A stretch of DNA of 64,000 bases from Streptosporangium album (lineage in GTDB: Bacteria; Actinomycetota; Actinomycetes; Streptosporangiales; Streptosporangiaceae), in assembly GCF_014203795.1 (NCBI RefSeq), contig NZ_JACHJU010000001.1, positions 2,294,001 through 2,358,000 on the forward strand, in the 5' to 3' direction. The position numbers were made by a program, and so were the translations under genes. How positions within the stretch are numbered: position 1 is the stretch's first letter; every line of letters starts with the position of its first letter. This document shows positions 51,457-60,774 of this stretch, in pieces. Under the pieces are notes generated by a model, which had not been told where the DNA came from, made no database searches, and was given only the letters and a program-made list of their open reading frames with translations.

Positions 51457-51457
<1 letters not shown>
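50429..51457 (+). CDS. tdh: L-threonine 3-dehydrogenase
   Basis: The 342-residue zinc alcohol dehydrogenase-family protein has catalytic zinc ligands in GICGTDLH and VGHEFSGEV. The structural zinc cysteines are in [15 protein letters not shown], and the NAD motif is [15 protein letters not shown]. The [17 protein letters not shown] segment is specific for threonine dehydrogenases. It oxidises threonine to 2-amino-3-oxobutyrate. The stop overlaps the kbl start by one base, giving a two-gene degradation operon. The ATG at 50429 follows GGGGGAGATCT. Confidence 0.93.
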
Positions 51458-52615
<1,158 letters not shown>

Positions 52616-52629
<14 letters not shown>

Positions 52630-52690
52630 CCCGCCTCGCAGCCGGGGTGGCCGTCCGGAAGTGACCCCGTCTCGCGGCCGGGGGTGACCT
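52616..52690 (+). repeat. tandem duplication of the kbl tail
   Basis: The segment GCCCGGAAGTGACCC, followed by CGCCTCGCAGCCGGGGTG, is followed at once by a near copy (GTCCGGAAGTGACCC, CGTCTCGCGGCCGGGGGTG), about 38 bp apart. The first copy contains the kbl stop. A third partial copy (ATCCGGAGACAACCC) follows near 52698. No gene lies between here and 52799. Confidence 0.5.
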
Positions 52691-52798
52691 CGCCGTCATC
52701 CGGAGACAACCCGTGTCCCGGCCGGGGGCGGCCCCGCCCCCGCCGTACGGTCCCGGGCCCCGTCCCGGTCATGAGACGGCCTCGGCGAGAATGGACGG

Positions 52799-53716
52799 GT
52801 GATAGAGACGCGGCGGTTGAGGACCCTGCGCGCGGTGGCCGACCACCGGACGGTCACCGCCGCCGCCGCCGCACTCCACCTGACCCCCTCCGCGGTGTCC
52901 CAGCAGCTCGTCGCCCTGGAGCACGAGGTGGGCCACCGGCTGCTGGAGCGCGACGGCCGGGGCGTGCGGCTGACCTCCGTCGGCCGCATCCTGCTCGGCC
53001 ACGCCAACGAGATGCTCGCCCAGCTGGAGCGGGCCGAGGCCGACATCGCCGCCTACACGACGGGTACGGCGGGCGAGGTGAGGGTGGCCTCCTTCGCCAC
53101 CGCGATCGGGCTGGTCGTGGCCCCGGCGGTCGGCGCCCTCCGGGGCAAGGAGCCGGGCATCCAGGTGCGGGTCCTGGACGCCGAAGGCGACCAGAGCCTC
53201 ACCATGGTCCTGGACGGCGCGGTGGAGGTCGCCGTGGCCGTGGAGTATCGCGGCGCCCCCGCCGAGGACGACCGGCGCCTGTCACGCATCCCCCTTTACT
53301 CCGAGCCGTTCGACGTGGTGCTCCCCGGCGACCACCCCCTCGCGGAAGGCGGGGTGGCGGTCGCGGAGCTGGCGGGCGAGACGTGGATCGGCCCCTATCC
53401 GGGCAACCCCTGCCACGACGTGATCGCGCTGGCCTGCGAGCACGCCGGGTTCACCCCCGAGTTCGCGCACTCCTCCGACGACTTCAGCGCGGTGGTCGCG
53501 CTGGCCGCCGCCGGAGCGGGCGTGGCGATGGTGCCCCGCCTGGCGCTGCGCGAGACGGACCTGTCGGGTGTGGTGGTCCGCCCGGTCGCGGGCCCGGAGC
53601 GCCGGGTCTTCGCCGCCGTACGGCGGGGCGCCGAACGGCACCCGCTGCTCATCCCCCTGCTGGACGCCCTCCAGGACGCCGCAACGACCCTGCGCCAGAC
53701 CGCCCCGTCACTGTGA
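52799..53716 (+). CDS. LysR-family transcriptional regulator
   Basis: The 305-residue protein has the N-terminal winged helix (RRLRTLRAVADHRTVTAAAA, LHLTPSAVSQQLVALEHEVG, HRLLERDGRGVRLT). A periplasmic-binding-like effector domain follows (VRVASFATAIGLVVAPAVGA, DVVLPGDHPLAEGG, AAGAGVAMVPRLAL). It starts with GTG 169 bases after kbl on the same strand. It could control tdh-kbl, although LysR genes usually diverge from their targets. Confidence 0.88.
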   Translation: MIETRRLRTLRAVADHRTVTAAAAALHLTPSAVSQQLVALEHEVGHRLLERDGRGVRLTSVGRILLGHANEMLAQLERAEADIAAYTTGTAGEVRVASFATAIGLVVAPAVGALRGKEPGIQVRVLDAEGDQSLTMVLDGAVEVAVAVEYRGAPAEDDRRLSRIPLYSEPFDVVLPGDHPLAEGGVAVAELAGETWIGPYPGNPCHDVIALACEHAGFTPEFAHSSDDFSAVVALAAAGAGVAMVPRLALRETDLSGVVVRPVAGPERRVFAAVRRGAERHPLLIPLLDALQDAATTLRQTAPSL

Positions 53717-53722
53717 TCGGCC

Positions 53723-54343
53723 TCACCGCCACCGTCGCGGCCGGGGCACGGCGTCCGTGCACGGAAGGGTCCGTCGCGGAGAGGCTGTGGAAACGGCCGG
53801 GCGCCCACCTCCTGGTGGCACGTCTCCTTCCGTCCGGATGAAGGCGGCGGCCCTGCCGCGCTCCAGATCGCTCCGATTCAGGCCGAAGACCTTGATCGTG
53901 GCATCTCCTCGGACGGTCAGCGCCTCATAGGTCCCCGTGCTCAGTACGAGTTCGAGATGCCCGTACGGATCTTCCGCCGACGGATCGACGAGCATGGGCC
54001 TGCCGTCCTCGTCCCGCGGAAAGAGTTCTCGTTTCTGATGGCTGTTGCAGTGGGAGCAGGCCAGCAGGTGGTTCGGCCAGTCGAAGGCACGCAGCGGTGC
54101 TTCCGCCAGGGGCTCGAAATGGTCGATGTCGGTGCCGAGACCGTCACCGCAGTACATGCAACGACGGATTCCGGTGGCCATGGCATTCAGGTGTCCGGCC
54201 AATCGGACGCGTACGGCACCCGCGGACTTCCACGCGGCACGGGCCGCCGGGCAGTCGGCCTGACTCTCGCGCAATCCGCCGGCTCTGCTGTGGAGTTGGT
54301 CGGCCAGGTCAGAGGGGAGTTCCACACGGTTAATGCGGATCAT
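53723..54343 (-). CDS. HNH endonuclease, PtuB-like (Septu-type defence)
   Basis: The 206-residue protein contains a zinc-finger HNH nuclease module: RRCMYCGDGLGTDIDHFEPL, then WPNHLLACSHCNSHQKR. This gives paired CxxC, the catalytic histidine in DIDHFEP and the NH of NHL. A DPYGHLELVLSTGTYEAL segment follows, which recurs in HNH proteins partnered with ATPases. It starts four bases after the ATPase gene on the same strand, the usual PtuA-PtuB order of Septu systems. The last 30 residues are low-complexity. It should cut nucleic acid when the ATPase detects infection; that role is inferred from the pairing. Confidence 0.75.
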   Translation of the reverse strand: MIRINRVELPSDLADQLHSRAGGLRESQADCPAARAAWKSAGAVRVRLAGHLNAMATGIRRCMYCGDGLGTDIDHFEPLAEAPLRAFDWPNHLLACSHCNSHQKRELFPRDEDGRPMLVDPSAEDPYGHLELVLSTGTYEALTVRGDATIKVFGLNRSDLERGRAAAFIRTEGDVPPGGGRPAVSTASPRRTLPCTDAVPRPRRWR

Positions 54344-54347
54344 GGTT

Positions 54348-55712
54348 TTAGGCGATCCTCGCAGCGACCTCGTCCACCCGAGCAGTCAGGGAGCTGGTGA
54401 GTCCCTCTCGCAGAAGCTCGTGCTCCTGTATTTCCTCAGGAGTCGCCTTCCCACGGAGAACCGCGCGTTCCAGAACAGTGAGCCGCCGCCGCAGGTCTTC
54501 GGCCTGACTGGAGTATGGGGAGTCCATGCCGAAGAGATCGGTGAGAAGGGCGTCGTCACCGCTACCGAAGACCACGCGCTCGTAGAGATCTTCGTCGACG
54601 ACCCGTGGAGGGACGTCCTCGTCAACGCCGGGAAGCCGGATCAACCCTCCCGGGTCGGCGCTCTGGCAGATGTACGGGCTGTGCGAGGTCACGATGAACT
54701 GGGTGGCGGGAAAATGGCTCTTGAGCCATTCACCGATCTTCTTCTGCCAGCTCACATGGAGATGGACGTCGATCTCATCGATGAGAACGACGCCCGGAAA
54801 ACTGAACTCGGATGTCGACGGCGGGCCAGAGGGCAGCCCGGGGATCTCGGCCCGTCGACCGGCGACGTTCCCTTCCATGTAACCGGGACGCGCCTGATTC
54901 ATCTGGCGGACCAAGTCGAGGACGAGCGCGGTGACGGTCCGATAACCGTCGCTCATCTCCCGGAGCGAGATGAGCTCGCCGTCTCGTCTGGCCCACAGGC
55001 CGTCACTGTTGACCCGCTCGATCCGGAATCCATCCGGAAGGAGCCCGTCGTTGAGCAGTTCGGTGACGAAGGTCAGCAGGTCCGCGGCGCCGTGCTGTCC
55101 TTCCAGGCTCCTCAGGTGCAGATCGATCAGCCAACTGACGCTCTCGGCCAGGGAGGCGTCCTCATGGAAAAGGCTGGCCAGGCGGGCTACGGGCCCGGTG
55201 CTCTGCATGAGCTGCCGGGTGTCGGCTGAGCCGCCCGTGAGCCGCCCGAAGGGACCGTATCCGGCGAAGAACCAGCCCTGTGGATTGTCCGCCCACGGCC
55301 CACGTTGTGCGGTTGCGCCATGACTTTGCATGTTCGGCTGCGGGCCGTACCGTCCGGAGTCCCCGATGAGCGCACGGGACCAGGTCAACCGCGCGGAGAA
55401 CGGATGCTTGGGGCGGCGGCCACGGCCGAATCCGTCCAGGAGCTCATCAAACACGATCTTCACCTCGGCCACCGCGTCGAGGGAGTCGTTGGAGATCCAG
55501 CCGTCGAAGATGGGGACGAGGCTACGGGCGGCGGAAGGACCCGCCATCGCCAGCGCGATCGCGCGCAACAGAGTCGTCTTGCCTGAGCCGTTCCGACCCG
55601 CCAGGACCGTCCAACCGGCGTGGCTGCCGTCTGGACGGGTCAGCCGGAGATCCGCGCTACGGGAACCGGAGAAGCCGCGGACACCAGAGACCTTGAGATC
55701 CGCGATGTACAT
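54348..55712 (-). CDS. AAA/ABC-type ATPase, PtuA-like (Septu-type defence)
   Basis: The 454-residue protein starts at ATG 55712 (MYIADLKVSGVRGFSGSRS) behind GGAAGGTGAGGAC. It has Walker A GRNGSGKTTLLRAIAL at residues about 38-50. A long insertion domain follows, then the signature-like LISLREMSDGYRTVTALVLD, Walker B VVLIDEIDVHLHVSW and the H-loop IVTSHSPYICQSA. A C-terminal helical coiled region follows (EDLRRRLTVLERAVLRG). No TOPRIM nuclease domain is seen, so it is not an OLD protein. With the adjacent HNH gene it matches PtuA of Septu. An alternative is an ATPase of another ATPase-HNH abortive-infection type. Confidence 0.75.
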   Translation of the reverse strand: MYIADLKVSGVRGFSGSRSADLRLTRPDGSHAGWTVLAGRNGSGKTTLLRAIALAMAGPSAARSLVPIFDGWISNDSLDAVAEVKIVFDELLDGFGRGRRPKHPFSARLTWSRALIGDSGRYGPQPNMQSHGATAQRGPWADNPQGWFFAGYGPFGRLTGGSADTRQLMQSTGPVARLASLFHEDASLAESVSWLIDLHLRSLEGQHGAADLLTFVTELLNDGLLPDGFRIERVNSDGLWARRDGELISLREMSDGYRTVTALVLDLVRQMNQARPGYMEGNVAGRRAEIPGLPSGPPSTSEFSFPGVVLIDEIDVHLHVSWQKKIGEWLKSHFPATQFIVTSHSPYICQSADPGGLIRLPGVDEDVPPRVVDEDLYERVVFGSGDDALLTDLFGMDSPYSSQAEDLRRRLTVLERAVLRGKATPEEIQEHELLREGLTSSLTARVDEVAARIA

Positions 55713-56025
55713 GTCCTCACCTTCCCGCCCGTGATCGTATCGTCGTACATCCTGAACGATAGCCGTGCGCACGACAGCGGATGCGGCACATCGACCGGGC
55801 GGTGTGCGGGGACTCACCGAATGTCTCTGCCCTTCGGAGTGGTCGGCCCCCGGCGGAATGCTCCAGGGGGTGGGAGCGGGTACGTGTCGGAGGTCGCGGG
55901 GGCGACGACCACGTGCCGTGGTTTCCCACCGGGGGCCGGTCTGTACGGCTCCCGCATCAGGCGGGGCCGTGTCGGTCACCTCGGTCCGGCCGGCTGAGAA
56001 GGCCGTCCTGGCCAGGGCGAGGAGT

Positions 56026-56502
56026 TCAGCCGGGCCGGGTGAGGAGGTCGGACGTGTCCGGGAGAGGGTCTTCGGGAGACGGCGGGCGGGCGGGGACCTC
56101 ACACCAGACGGTCCGGCCGAGGCCCGGCCCGTGCGAGCGGTATCCCCAGTTCCCGTCGGAGATGAGGCTGACGATCGCCAGCCCCCGGCCGCTTTCGGCG
56201 AGACCGCACAGCGGCTCCACCGGGATGCGGGGCTCCCCGGTGGCCCAGGCTCTGTCGGTGACCTCCACCCGCAGCGCGCCGCCGTCCGTCACCGTCAACC
56301 GGAGGACCAGCGGGTCGACGGGATGACCGATCCCGTGGGAGGCGTGCCGGACGGCGTTGGTCACCAGCTCGGACACGGCCAGCCGCGTGTTCTCGTAGGC
56401 GGGATGACTCTCCCCGAGCCATTCACGGACCTCGCCGCGCGCCCGCGAAACGGATTCGGGATTGCTGGGAAGACATGTCTCTCTGAACGTCTCCTTATTC
56501 AT
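56026..56502 (-). CDS. anti-sigma-factor-like ATP-binding protein (RsbW-type)
   Basis: The 158-residue protein is a lone HATPase domain: ESVSRARGEVREWLGESHPA, then the N box AVSELVTNAVRHA, EVTDRAW and the G box SGRGLAIVSLISDG. Such proteins are abundant in actinomycetes and often sit beside DUF5753/DUF397 genes, as here. Some are anti-sigma kinases. The GAGGAG site before the ATG at 56502 is rather distant. It is divergent from the DUF5753 regulator. Confidence 0.82.
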   Translation of the reverse strand: MNKETFRETCLPSNPESVSRARGEVREWLGESHPAYENTRLAVSELVTNAVRHASHGIGHPVDPLVLRLTVTDGGALRVEVTDRAWATGEPRIPVEPLCGLAESGRGLAIVSLISDGNWGYRSHGPGLGRTVWCEVPARPPSPEDPLPDTSDLLTRPG

Positions 56503-56731
56503 CGGCCTGCCGCTCCTCGCCGAATTCGGTTGGCTTTTCGCCGCTTGAGTCATTGGCCGGGATGCGGTCGCCGCCCCAGCTTGACCCCCATACGTTCCCA
56601 AACAATGGGGCGGCGGAGCGGCCGATCGGCGTCCACCATGTGTTCACAATGATGTGAACCCCCTGGCACCGCCGCGCAAACACCCAGGACAATGGCGAGA
56701 ACACCCCTCGAAAAGGCGAGAGGAGCTCCGG

Positions 56732-57568
56732 ATGACCGTCCCCCCGGAACCGGATTCATACCTGTCCACGCGTATTCAATTCGGCATTGAACTACGCAAA
56801 TTCCGACTTTTGTCGGGATTTACCCAGAGAAAGCTCGGTGCGGCGATCCACCTCTCCGTCAGCCAGCTCAGCATGCTGGAGAACGGCCACCGGGCGCCCA
56901 GCAGGGAGCTGGCCCACCGGGTGGACGACGTTCTCGGCCTGGGGACGGCACTGGTGGATCTGCTGGACCGGCTGAACCGCACGGCGTCCCAACTCCCCCG
57001 CTGGTTCCGGCCCTGGCTGGAGTTCGAGCGCGAGGCGGAGTCCCTGCGTGTATGGGGACCGCTGATAGTTCCCGGCCTCCTCCAGACCGAGGCCTACGCA
57101 CGGGCCATACTGAGTCCCGAGCCCGGCGTCTCCGCCGAGAAGGTGGAAGAACACATCGCGGCCCGCATGGACCGGCAGGGCATTCTCGGGCGATCCACGC
57201 CCCCGATGCTCTGGATCGTCCTTGACGAGAGCGTTCTCCACCGACCGATCGCCGACCCGGAAGTGATGAAAGGCCAGTTCGAACGCCTTATTGAAGTGGG
57301 AGAAGGCCCATGGATCTCTCTTCAGATTCTCCCTTACAAGGCGTACAGCGTGATCGGCCTGCTGGGCGGCTTCGTCGTCGCCGACATGCCGAGAGGAGCA
57401 CCTCCCGTGGCCTACATCGATTCCCAGAGCACGGGGGACCGAGTAAGCGAACGTGTCGAAGAGGTGACAGGTCTAACATTCAGACATGACCTGATCCGGG
57501 CGGATGCCCTGTCCCGGCACGAGTCACTCGGCATGATCAAGGAGACGGTGCAGCGATGGACGACCTGA
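56732..57568 (+). CDS. XRE-HTH/DUF5753 regulator (WhiJ-like)
   Basis: The 278-residue protein has an N-terminal helix-turn-helix (FGIELRKFRLLSGFTQRKLG, AAIHLSVSQLSMLENGHRAP). The DUF5753 ligand-type domain follows (LEFEREAESLRVWGPLIVPG, LLQTEAYARAILS, LQILPYKAYSVIGLLGGFVV). This is the WhiJ/AbaA-like family that pairs with small DUF397 proteins in development and antibiotic control of streptomycetes. The ATG at 56732 follows GAGAGGAGCTCC. Its 3' end overlaps the DUF397 gene by 13 bases. Confidence 0.9.
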   Translation: MTVPPEPDSYLSTRIQFGIELRKFRLLSGFTQRKLGAAIHLSVSQLSMLENGHRAPSRELAHRVDDVLGLGTALVDLLDRLNRTASQLPRWFRPWLEFEREAESLRVWGPLIVPGLLQTEAYARAILSPEPGVSAEKVEEHIAARMDRQGILGRSTPPMLWIVLDESVLHRPIADPEVMKGQFERLIEVGEGPWISLQILPYKAYSVIGLLGGFVVADMPRGAPPVAYIDSQSTGDRVSERVEEVTGLTFRHDLIRADALSRHESLGMIKETVQRWTT

Positions 57569-57768
57569 CCCAGGAAATCGACAAGGCTCATTGGCGCAAG
57601 TCTTCTCTCTCCGGAAGCGACGGAAGCGACTGCGTCGAGATCGCGGCACTCTCCGCCGGACGCCGGGCCGTACGCGACAGCAAGGACCCGGGCGGCCCCG
57701 CCCTCATCCTCACCCCCGGCCAGTGGACCGCCTTCGTCACCGGCGTCCGGAACGGCAACTTCGGCTGA
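57556..57768 (+). CDS. DUF397 protein (BldB-family-like partner)
   Basis: The 70-residue protein has the typical motif order of DUF397: AHWRKSSLSGSDGSDCVEIA, VRDSKDPGGPALILTPGQW and FVTGVRNGNFG. These small proteins bind or antagonise the DUF5753 regulator encoded just upstream, and its start lies inside that gene. Together with the lone HATPase gene the three form the recurrent actinomycete regulatory triad. Confidence 0.92.
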   Translation: MDDLTQEIDKAHWRKSSLSGSDGSDCVEIAALSAGRRAVRDSKDPGGPALILTPGQWTAFVTGVRNGNFG

Positions 57769-57794
57769 CCCCACGGCCCGCCACGCGAAAACCC

Positions 57795-57827
57795 GAGAGG
57801 CCCCCGGTGCCATCCGGAGGGCCTCTC
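57795..57827 (+). terminator. hairpin terminator after the DUF397 gene
   Basis: GAGAGGCCC (57795-57803) and GGGCCTCTC (57819-57827) form a perfect nine-base stem with a 15-base loop, 27 bases after the stop. It has no T-run. Confidence 0.7.
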
Positions 57828-58045
57828 CCGCCGTCTGGAGAAGGGATCGCCGTGAGCTCTCATGGGCCAGGCCGTCCCGGGGCAGGGTGACACCGGCGAG
57901 ATTTCCAGCGAGTACGCAGGTCAGCCGCTGTGAAGACCTTCGAGCACGGCTCGGACGAGGGCTGCCGCCTCGGTTGGAGGCGGCCGCCTATTCCCTGGCC
58001 TGCCAGAGGAGAGCGCTTTCGACTCCCGGCCTGGGAGGGCGGCGG

Positions 58046-58447
58046 TCAGACCAGGCGGCCGGCCGCCTTGAGGTCGTCGAAGATCAGCTGGTCTACGGGA
58101 GAGACCTTGTCACGGTCGGCATAGGACAGCCAGACGACTTCTTCGATCTCGCTGCTCGGGACGAGCGTGCCGCGATAGTCGCCGGTGTAGCAGGTCATGC
58201 GGACCACCACCCCATCCGGATGGCCGTGCGCCTGGGCCTCGTAGGTGCCCAGGTGAGCGACGGTCTCGGGCTGGATCGCCACGGTGAGCTCCTCCTCGAC
58301 CTCACGTGACAACGTCTGCGCGTCGCTCTCCCCCGTCTCCCGCTTGCCGCCGGGAAGGTAGTAGGCGTCCTTCCCCCGAGAGCGCGTGCTGAGGATCCGG
58401 CCACCTTCCAGCCGTACCCACGCCACCTTGTCGATGAGCACCGACAC
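58046..58447 (-). CDS. Nudix hydrolase
   Basis: The 133-residue protein contains the Nudix box as GGKRETGESDAQTLSREVEE, matching GX5EX7REUXEEXGU except that the final glycine position is not clear. It is preceded by AYYLP, as expected. It hydrolyses a nucleoside diphosphate linked to another group; the substrate is not evident. GTG start at 58447 behind GAAGGAGATG. The gene is isolated, with a remnant-like region of about 530 bases upstream that holds two hairpins but no gene I recognise. Confidence 0.88.
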   Translation of the reverse strand: MSVLIDKVAWVRLEGGRILSTRSRGKDAYYLPGGKRETGESDAQTLSREVEEELTVAIQPETVAHLGTYEAQAHGHPDGVVVRMTCYTGDYRGTLVPSSEIEEVVWLSYADRDKVSPVDQLIFDDLKAAGRLV

Positions 58448-58537
58448 CGCATCTCCTTCGCTTCGCGCCGAAAGGGGCAGGAGATCGACGCCCTGGCCGC
58501 AGGGCCTCTGCTTCCGATCGATCCCGTGCCGAAGAGC

Positions 58538-58569
58538 CGCTCCGCGAGCGAGCGAGCGACCGCGGAGCG
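58538..58569. other. hairpin in the gene-free region upstream of the Nudix gene
   Basis: CGCTCCGCG and CGCGGAGCG pair perfectly over nine bases around an AGCG-repeat loop. It lies within 58448-58983, where no gene is supported. Its function is unknown. Confidence 0.4.
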
Positions 58570-58730
58570 CGTCCCTGGAAGGGGGCGCCCGTCGTGGTCA
58601 CCACCGCCTTGGTCTCAAGATCGAGGGAGCGGGGCTGCTCCGTCGGCCTCAACATCCTTGGAGGTCGAGAGCCGTACGGCCCCTGGTGAAGCCAGGTGCG
58701 GAAAACGGACCAGCCCCACGGCGTTCACAC

Positions 58731-58766
58731 GAGAAGCCCTCCGGCCACGCCCCCGGAGGGCTTCTC
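58731..58766 (+). terminator. strong orphan terminator hairpin
   Basis: GAGAAGCCCTCCGG and CCGGAGGGCTTCTC form a perfect 14-bp stem with an eight-base loop, followed by a T-rich run (CCTTCTATTCTTCC). It is the strongest terminator-like structure in the window, yet no plus-strand gene ends before it. It may remain from a lost gene, or end an unseen small RNA. Confidence 0.7.
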
Positions 58767-58983
58767 GCCTTCTATTCTTCCATCGAAATCACCGGGGTCT
58801 GGCATCGGATGAGCGTTCCCGACACCGATCAGGCGACCGGCAGCCGTTCGACGTGGTCCTCACCACGCCTCAGGCGCCCGAAGTTCCCGTGGCCGCCCCG
58901 TGAACCCGGATCCGGGTTCGTGGTGATACATCCCTGACCGTGTCCCCGACGGAAAGGGTCGCCGCCATGCCATGGTGCCCGCG

Positions 58984-59565
58984 ATGAACGCATCGGCCAC
59001 CACGAGGATCCGTGACTCCGACATCGTGAGCGAGTCGCGGACCGACCCGGAGGCGTTCGCCGAGCTCTTCGACCGCTACTCCGGCATGCTCTACCGTTAC
59101 GTCTCGCGCCGGCTCGGCCCGGAGATCGCCGAGGATCTGGTGGGCGAGACGTTCCTGGCCGCCTTCGCCCGCCGCGCGCAGTACGACCTCACGTACACCG
59201 ACGCCCGCCCCTGGCTGTTCGGCATCCTCACCAAGCTCATCTCCCGGCATCGCCGCACCGAGGCCGTCCGCTACCGGATGCTCCAGCGCAGCCCGGCCGA
59301 GGACGTGGTGGAGTCGCCCGCCGACCGGATGGACGAGAAGGTCACCGCCCAGGCATGGCGGCCGGTGCTCGCCAGCACGCTGGCCGGGCTCTCGTCCAAG
59401 GACCGCGACGTCCTGCTGCTGATCGCGTGGGGCGACCTGTCGTACGAGGAGGTCGCGCGGGCTCTCGGCATCCCGATCGGCACCGTCCGTTCCCGGCTCA
59501 ACAGGGCCAGGCGCAAGGCCCGCACCGCGCTCGGCGACACCAACCCGATCGACGAGGAGGAGTGA
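58984..59565 (+). CDS. ECF RNA polymerase sigma factor
   Basis: The 193-residue protein has region 2 (FAELFDRYSGMLYRYVSRRL, EDLVGETFLAAFARRAQYDL, RPWLFGILTKLISRHRR). Region 4 is complete (LLLIAWGDLSYEEVARALGI, PIGTVRSRLNRARRKAR). It is followed after two bases by an LCP-type gene, in the place where a sigma-partner membrane protein is normally found. The start is ambiguous, ATG 58972 or 58984, and both have weak ribosome sites. Confidence 0.9.
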   Translation: MNASATTRIRDSDIVSESRTDPEAFAELFDRYSGMLYRYVSRRLGPEIAEDLVGETFLAAFARRAQYDLTYTDARPWLFGILTKLISRHRRTEAVRYRMLQRSPAEDVVESPADRMDEKVTAQAWRPVLASTLAGLSSKDRDVLLLIAWGDLSYEEVARALGIPIGTVRSRLNRARRKARTALGDTNPIDEEE

Positions 59566-59567
59566 CC

Positions 59568-60650
59568 GTGGACGACCTGAAGATGCTCCGTGACCTCGGC
59601 CGAGACCTGGAGCACGAGCCCCCGGCCACGCTGGCCCGACAGCGGCAGCGGCTCCTCGGCGCCGGAACCGGCGGGGGACCCCGATGGACGCGGCTCCTCG
59701 GCGGCGGAACCAGCGGGAGATCCCGGCGGACGCGCCACTGGACGATGATCGGGCTGGTCGCCGTGGTCACCGCGGCCATCGCCCTCGTCCCCGCTCTGCT
59801 CCTGAGCGGACACCAGGCCGTATCGGTGCTGAGCGGACACCGGACCGTGCCGACCCTGGCGGGAGATCGCCCGGACAAGCGGACCGAGGCCCTCAACATC
59901 CTGCTGGTCGGCACCGACAGCGAGGTGGGCACGCCGCGGTATCGCCCGCCGGACGCGCGGAGCGACACCATGCTGCTGCTGCACCTGCCCGCCGACCGCG
60001 TGAAGGTCACCGTCATCAGCATCCCGCGTGACTCGATGGTCCGGATCCCGTCGTGCGGGCCGGACATTCCCGCCCGGACCGAGATGATCAACTCGGCGTT
60101 CCGCAAGGGCGGGCTGGCCTGCGCCTGGAAGACGGTCGAGTCACTGACGGGGGTGCGTGTCGACCACGCGGTGGAGCTCGACTTCTCCGGCTTCGCGAGC
60201 CTGGTGGACGCCGTCGGCGGGGTGGAGGTCACACTGCCGCGGGCGGTGGACGACCCCAAGGCGAAGCTGCGTCTGTCCGCAGGCAAGCACATGCTCAGCG
60301 GTAAGCTGGCGCTGGCCTATGTGCGGGCCCGCTACAGCATGGGCGACGGCAGTGACATCAGCCGGATCAAGCGGCAGCAGCAGCTCATGAGCGCGCTGGC
60401 GAAGAAGGTGAAAACGCTTCTGGCCGACCCCGCCCGGCTGCGCCCCCTCCTCGCCGAAGCCACCGCGTGGGTCAAGACCGACGCGGGACTCGACCTGGAG
60501 ACGATGTACGAGATCGCTAGCAGCCTCGCGAAGACCGACCCGGGTGCCGTTCCGTTCGTCACGGTCCCCTGGCGCCCGTACCCCGAGGATCCACATCGGA
60601 TCCAGTGGCTCCAGCCGGCCGCCGAGAAACTCTTCGCATCAATCAGATAG
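59568..60650 (+). CDS. LCP-family wall-polymer transferase with sigma-partner-like N-terminus
   Basis: The 360-residue protein starts at GTG 59568 with VDDLKMLRDLGRDLEHEPPA then TLARQRQRLL. This matches the cytoplasmic start of membrane partners encoded after ECF sigma genes. One membrane helix (TMIGLVAVVTAAIALVPALL) leads to a LytR-CpsA-Psr domain: LNILLVGTDS, RSDTMLLLHLPADRVKVTVI, SIPRDSMV, DFSGFASLVDAVGGVEVTLP, LALAYVRARYSMGDGSDISR. The conserved Arg and Asp residues of LCP catalysis are present. LCP proteins attach teichoic acid, arabinogalactan or capsule to peptidoglycan. The overlap of roles suggests that a wall-building enzyme also senses for the sigma factor; this is inference. Confidence 0.8.
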   Translation: MDDLKMLRDLGRDLEHEPPATLARQRQRLLGAGTGGGPRWTRLLGGGTSGRSRRTRHWTMIGLVAVVTAAIALVPALLLSGHQAVSVLSGHRTVPTLAGDRPDKRTEALNILLVGTDSEVGTPRYRPPDARSDTMLLLHLPADRVKVTVISIPRDSMVRIPSCGPDIPARTEMINSAFRKGGLACAWKTVESLTGVRVDHAVELDFSGFASLVDAVGGVEVTLPRAVDDPKAKLRLSAGKHMLSGKLALAYVRARYSMGDGSDISRIKRQQQLMSALAKKVKTLLADPARLRPLLAEATAWVKTDAGLDLETMYEIASSLAKTDPGAVPFVTVPWRPYPEDPHRIQWLQPAAEKLFASIR

Positions 60651-60658
60651 TGGCCGCC

Positions 60659-60697
60659 GCCGCACCCGCGCTGCTCCGGAAACAGCGCGGGTGCGGC
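60659..60697 (+). terminator. strong hairpin terminator of the sigma/LCP operon
   Basis: GCCGCACCCGCGCTG (60659-60673) and CAGCGCGGGTGCGGC (60683-60697) form a perfect 15-bp stem with a nine-base loop, nine bases after the LCP stop codon. Confidence 0.85.
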
Positions 60698-60774
60698 CAC
60701 CCTCCTGTCCTCGCCCGGCAGAAAGTCACCTCCTTCCATGAGAGGACCCCGTCTGGTGAACGGGTATGGAGCTC

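Noticed and set aside
54348-55712. OLD-family (Gabija GajA-like) nuclease
   Set aside because: No TOPRIM domain follows the ATPase part, and the partner is an HNH nuclease rather than a UvrD-like helicase.
53723-55712. Retron with PtuAB effectors
   Set aside because: No reverse transcriptase gene or msr/msd-like repeat lies nearby.
58448-58983. tRNA or other structured RNA gene
   Set aside because: No cloverleaf, T-loop GTTCGA or other conserved RNA core was found; only simple hairpins are present.
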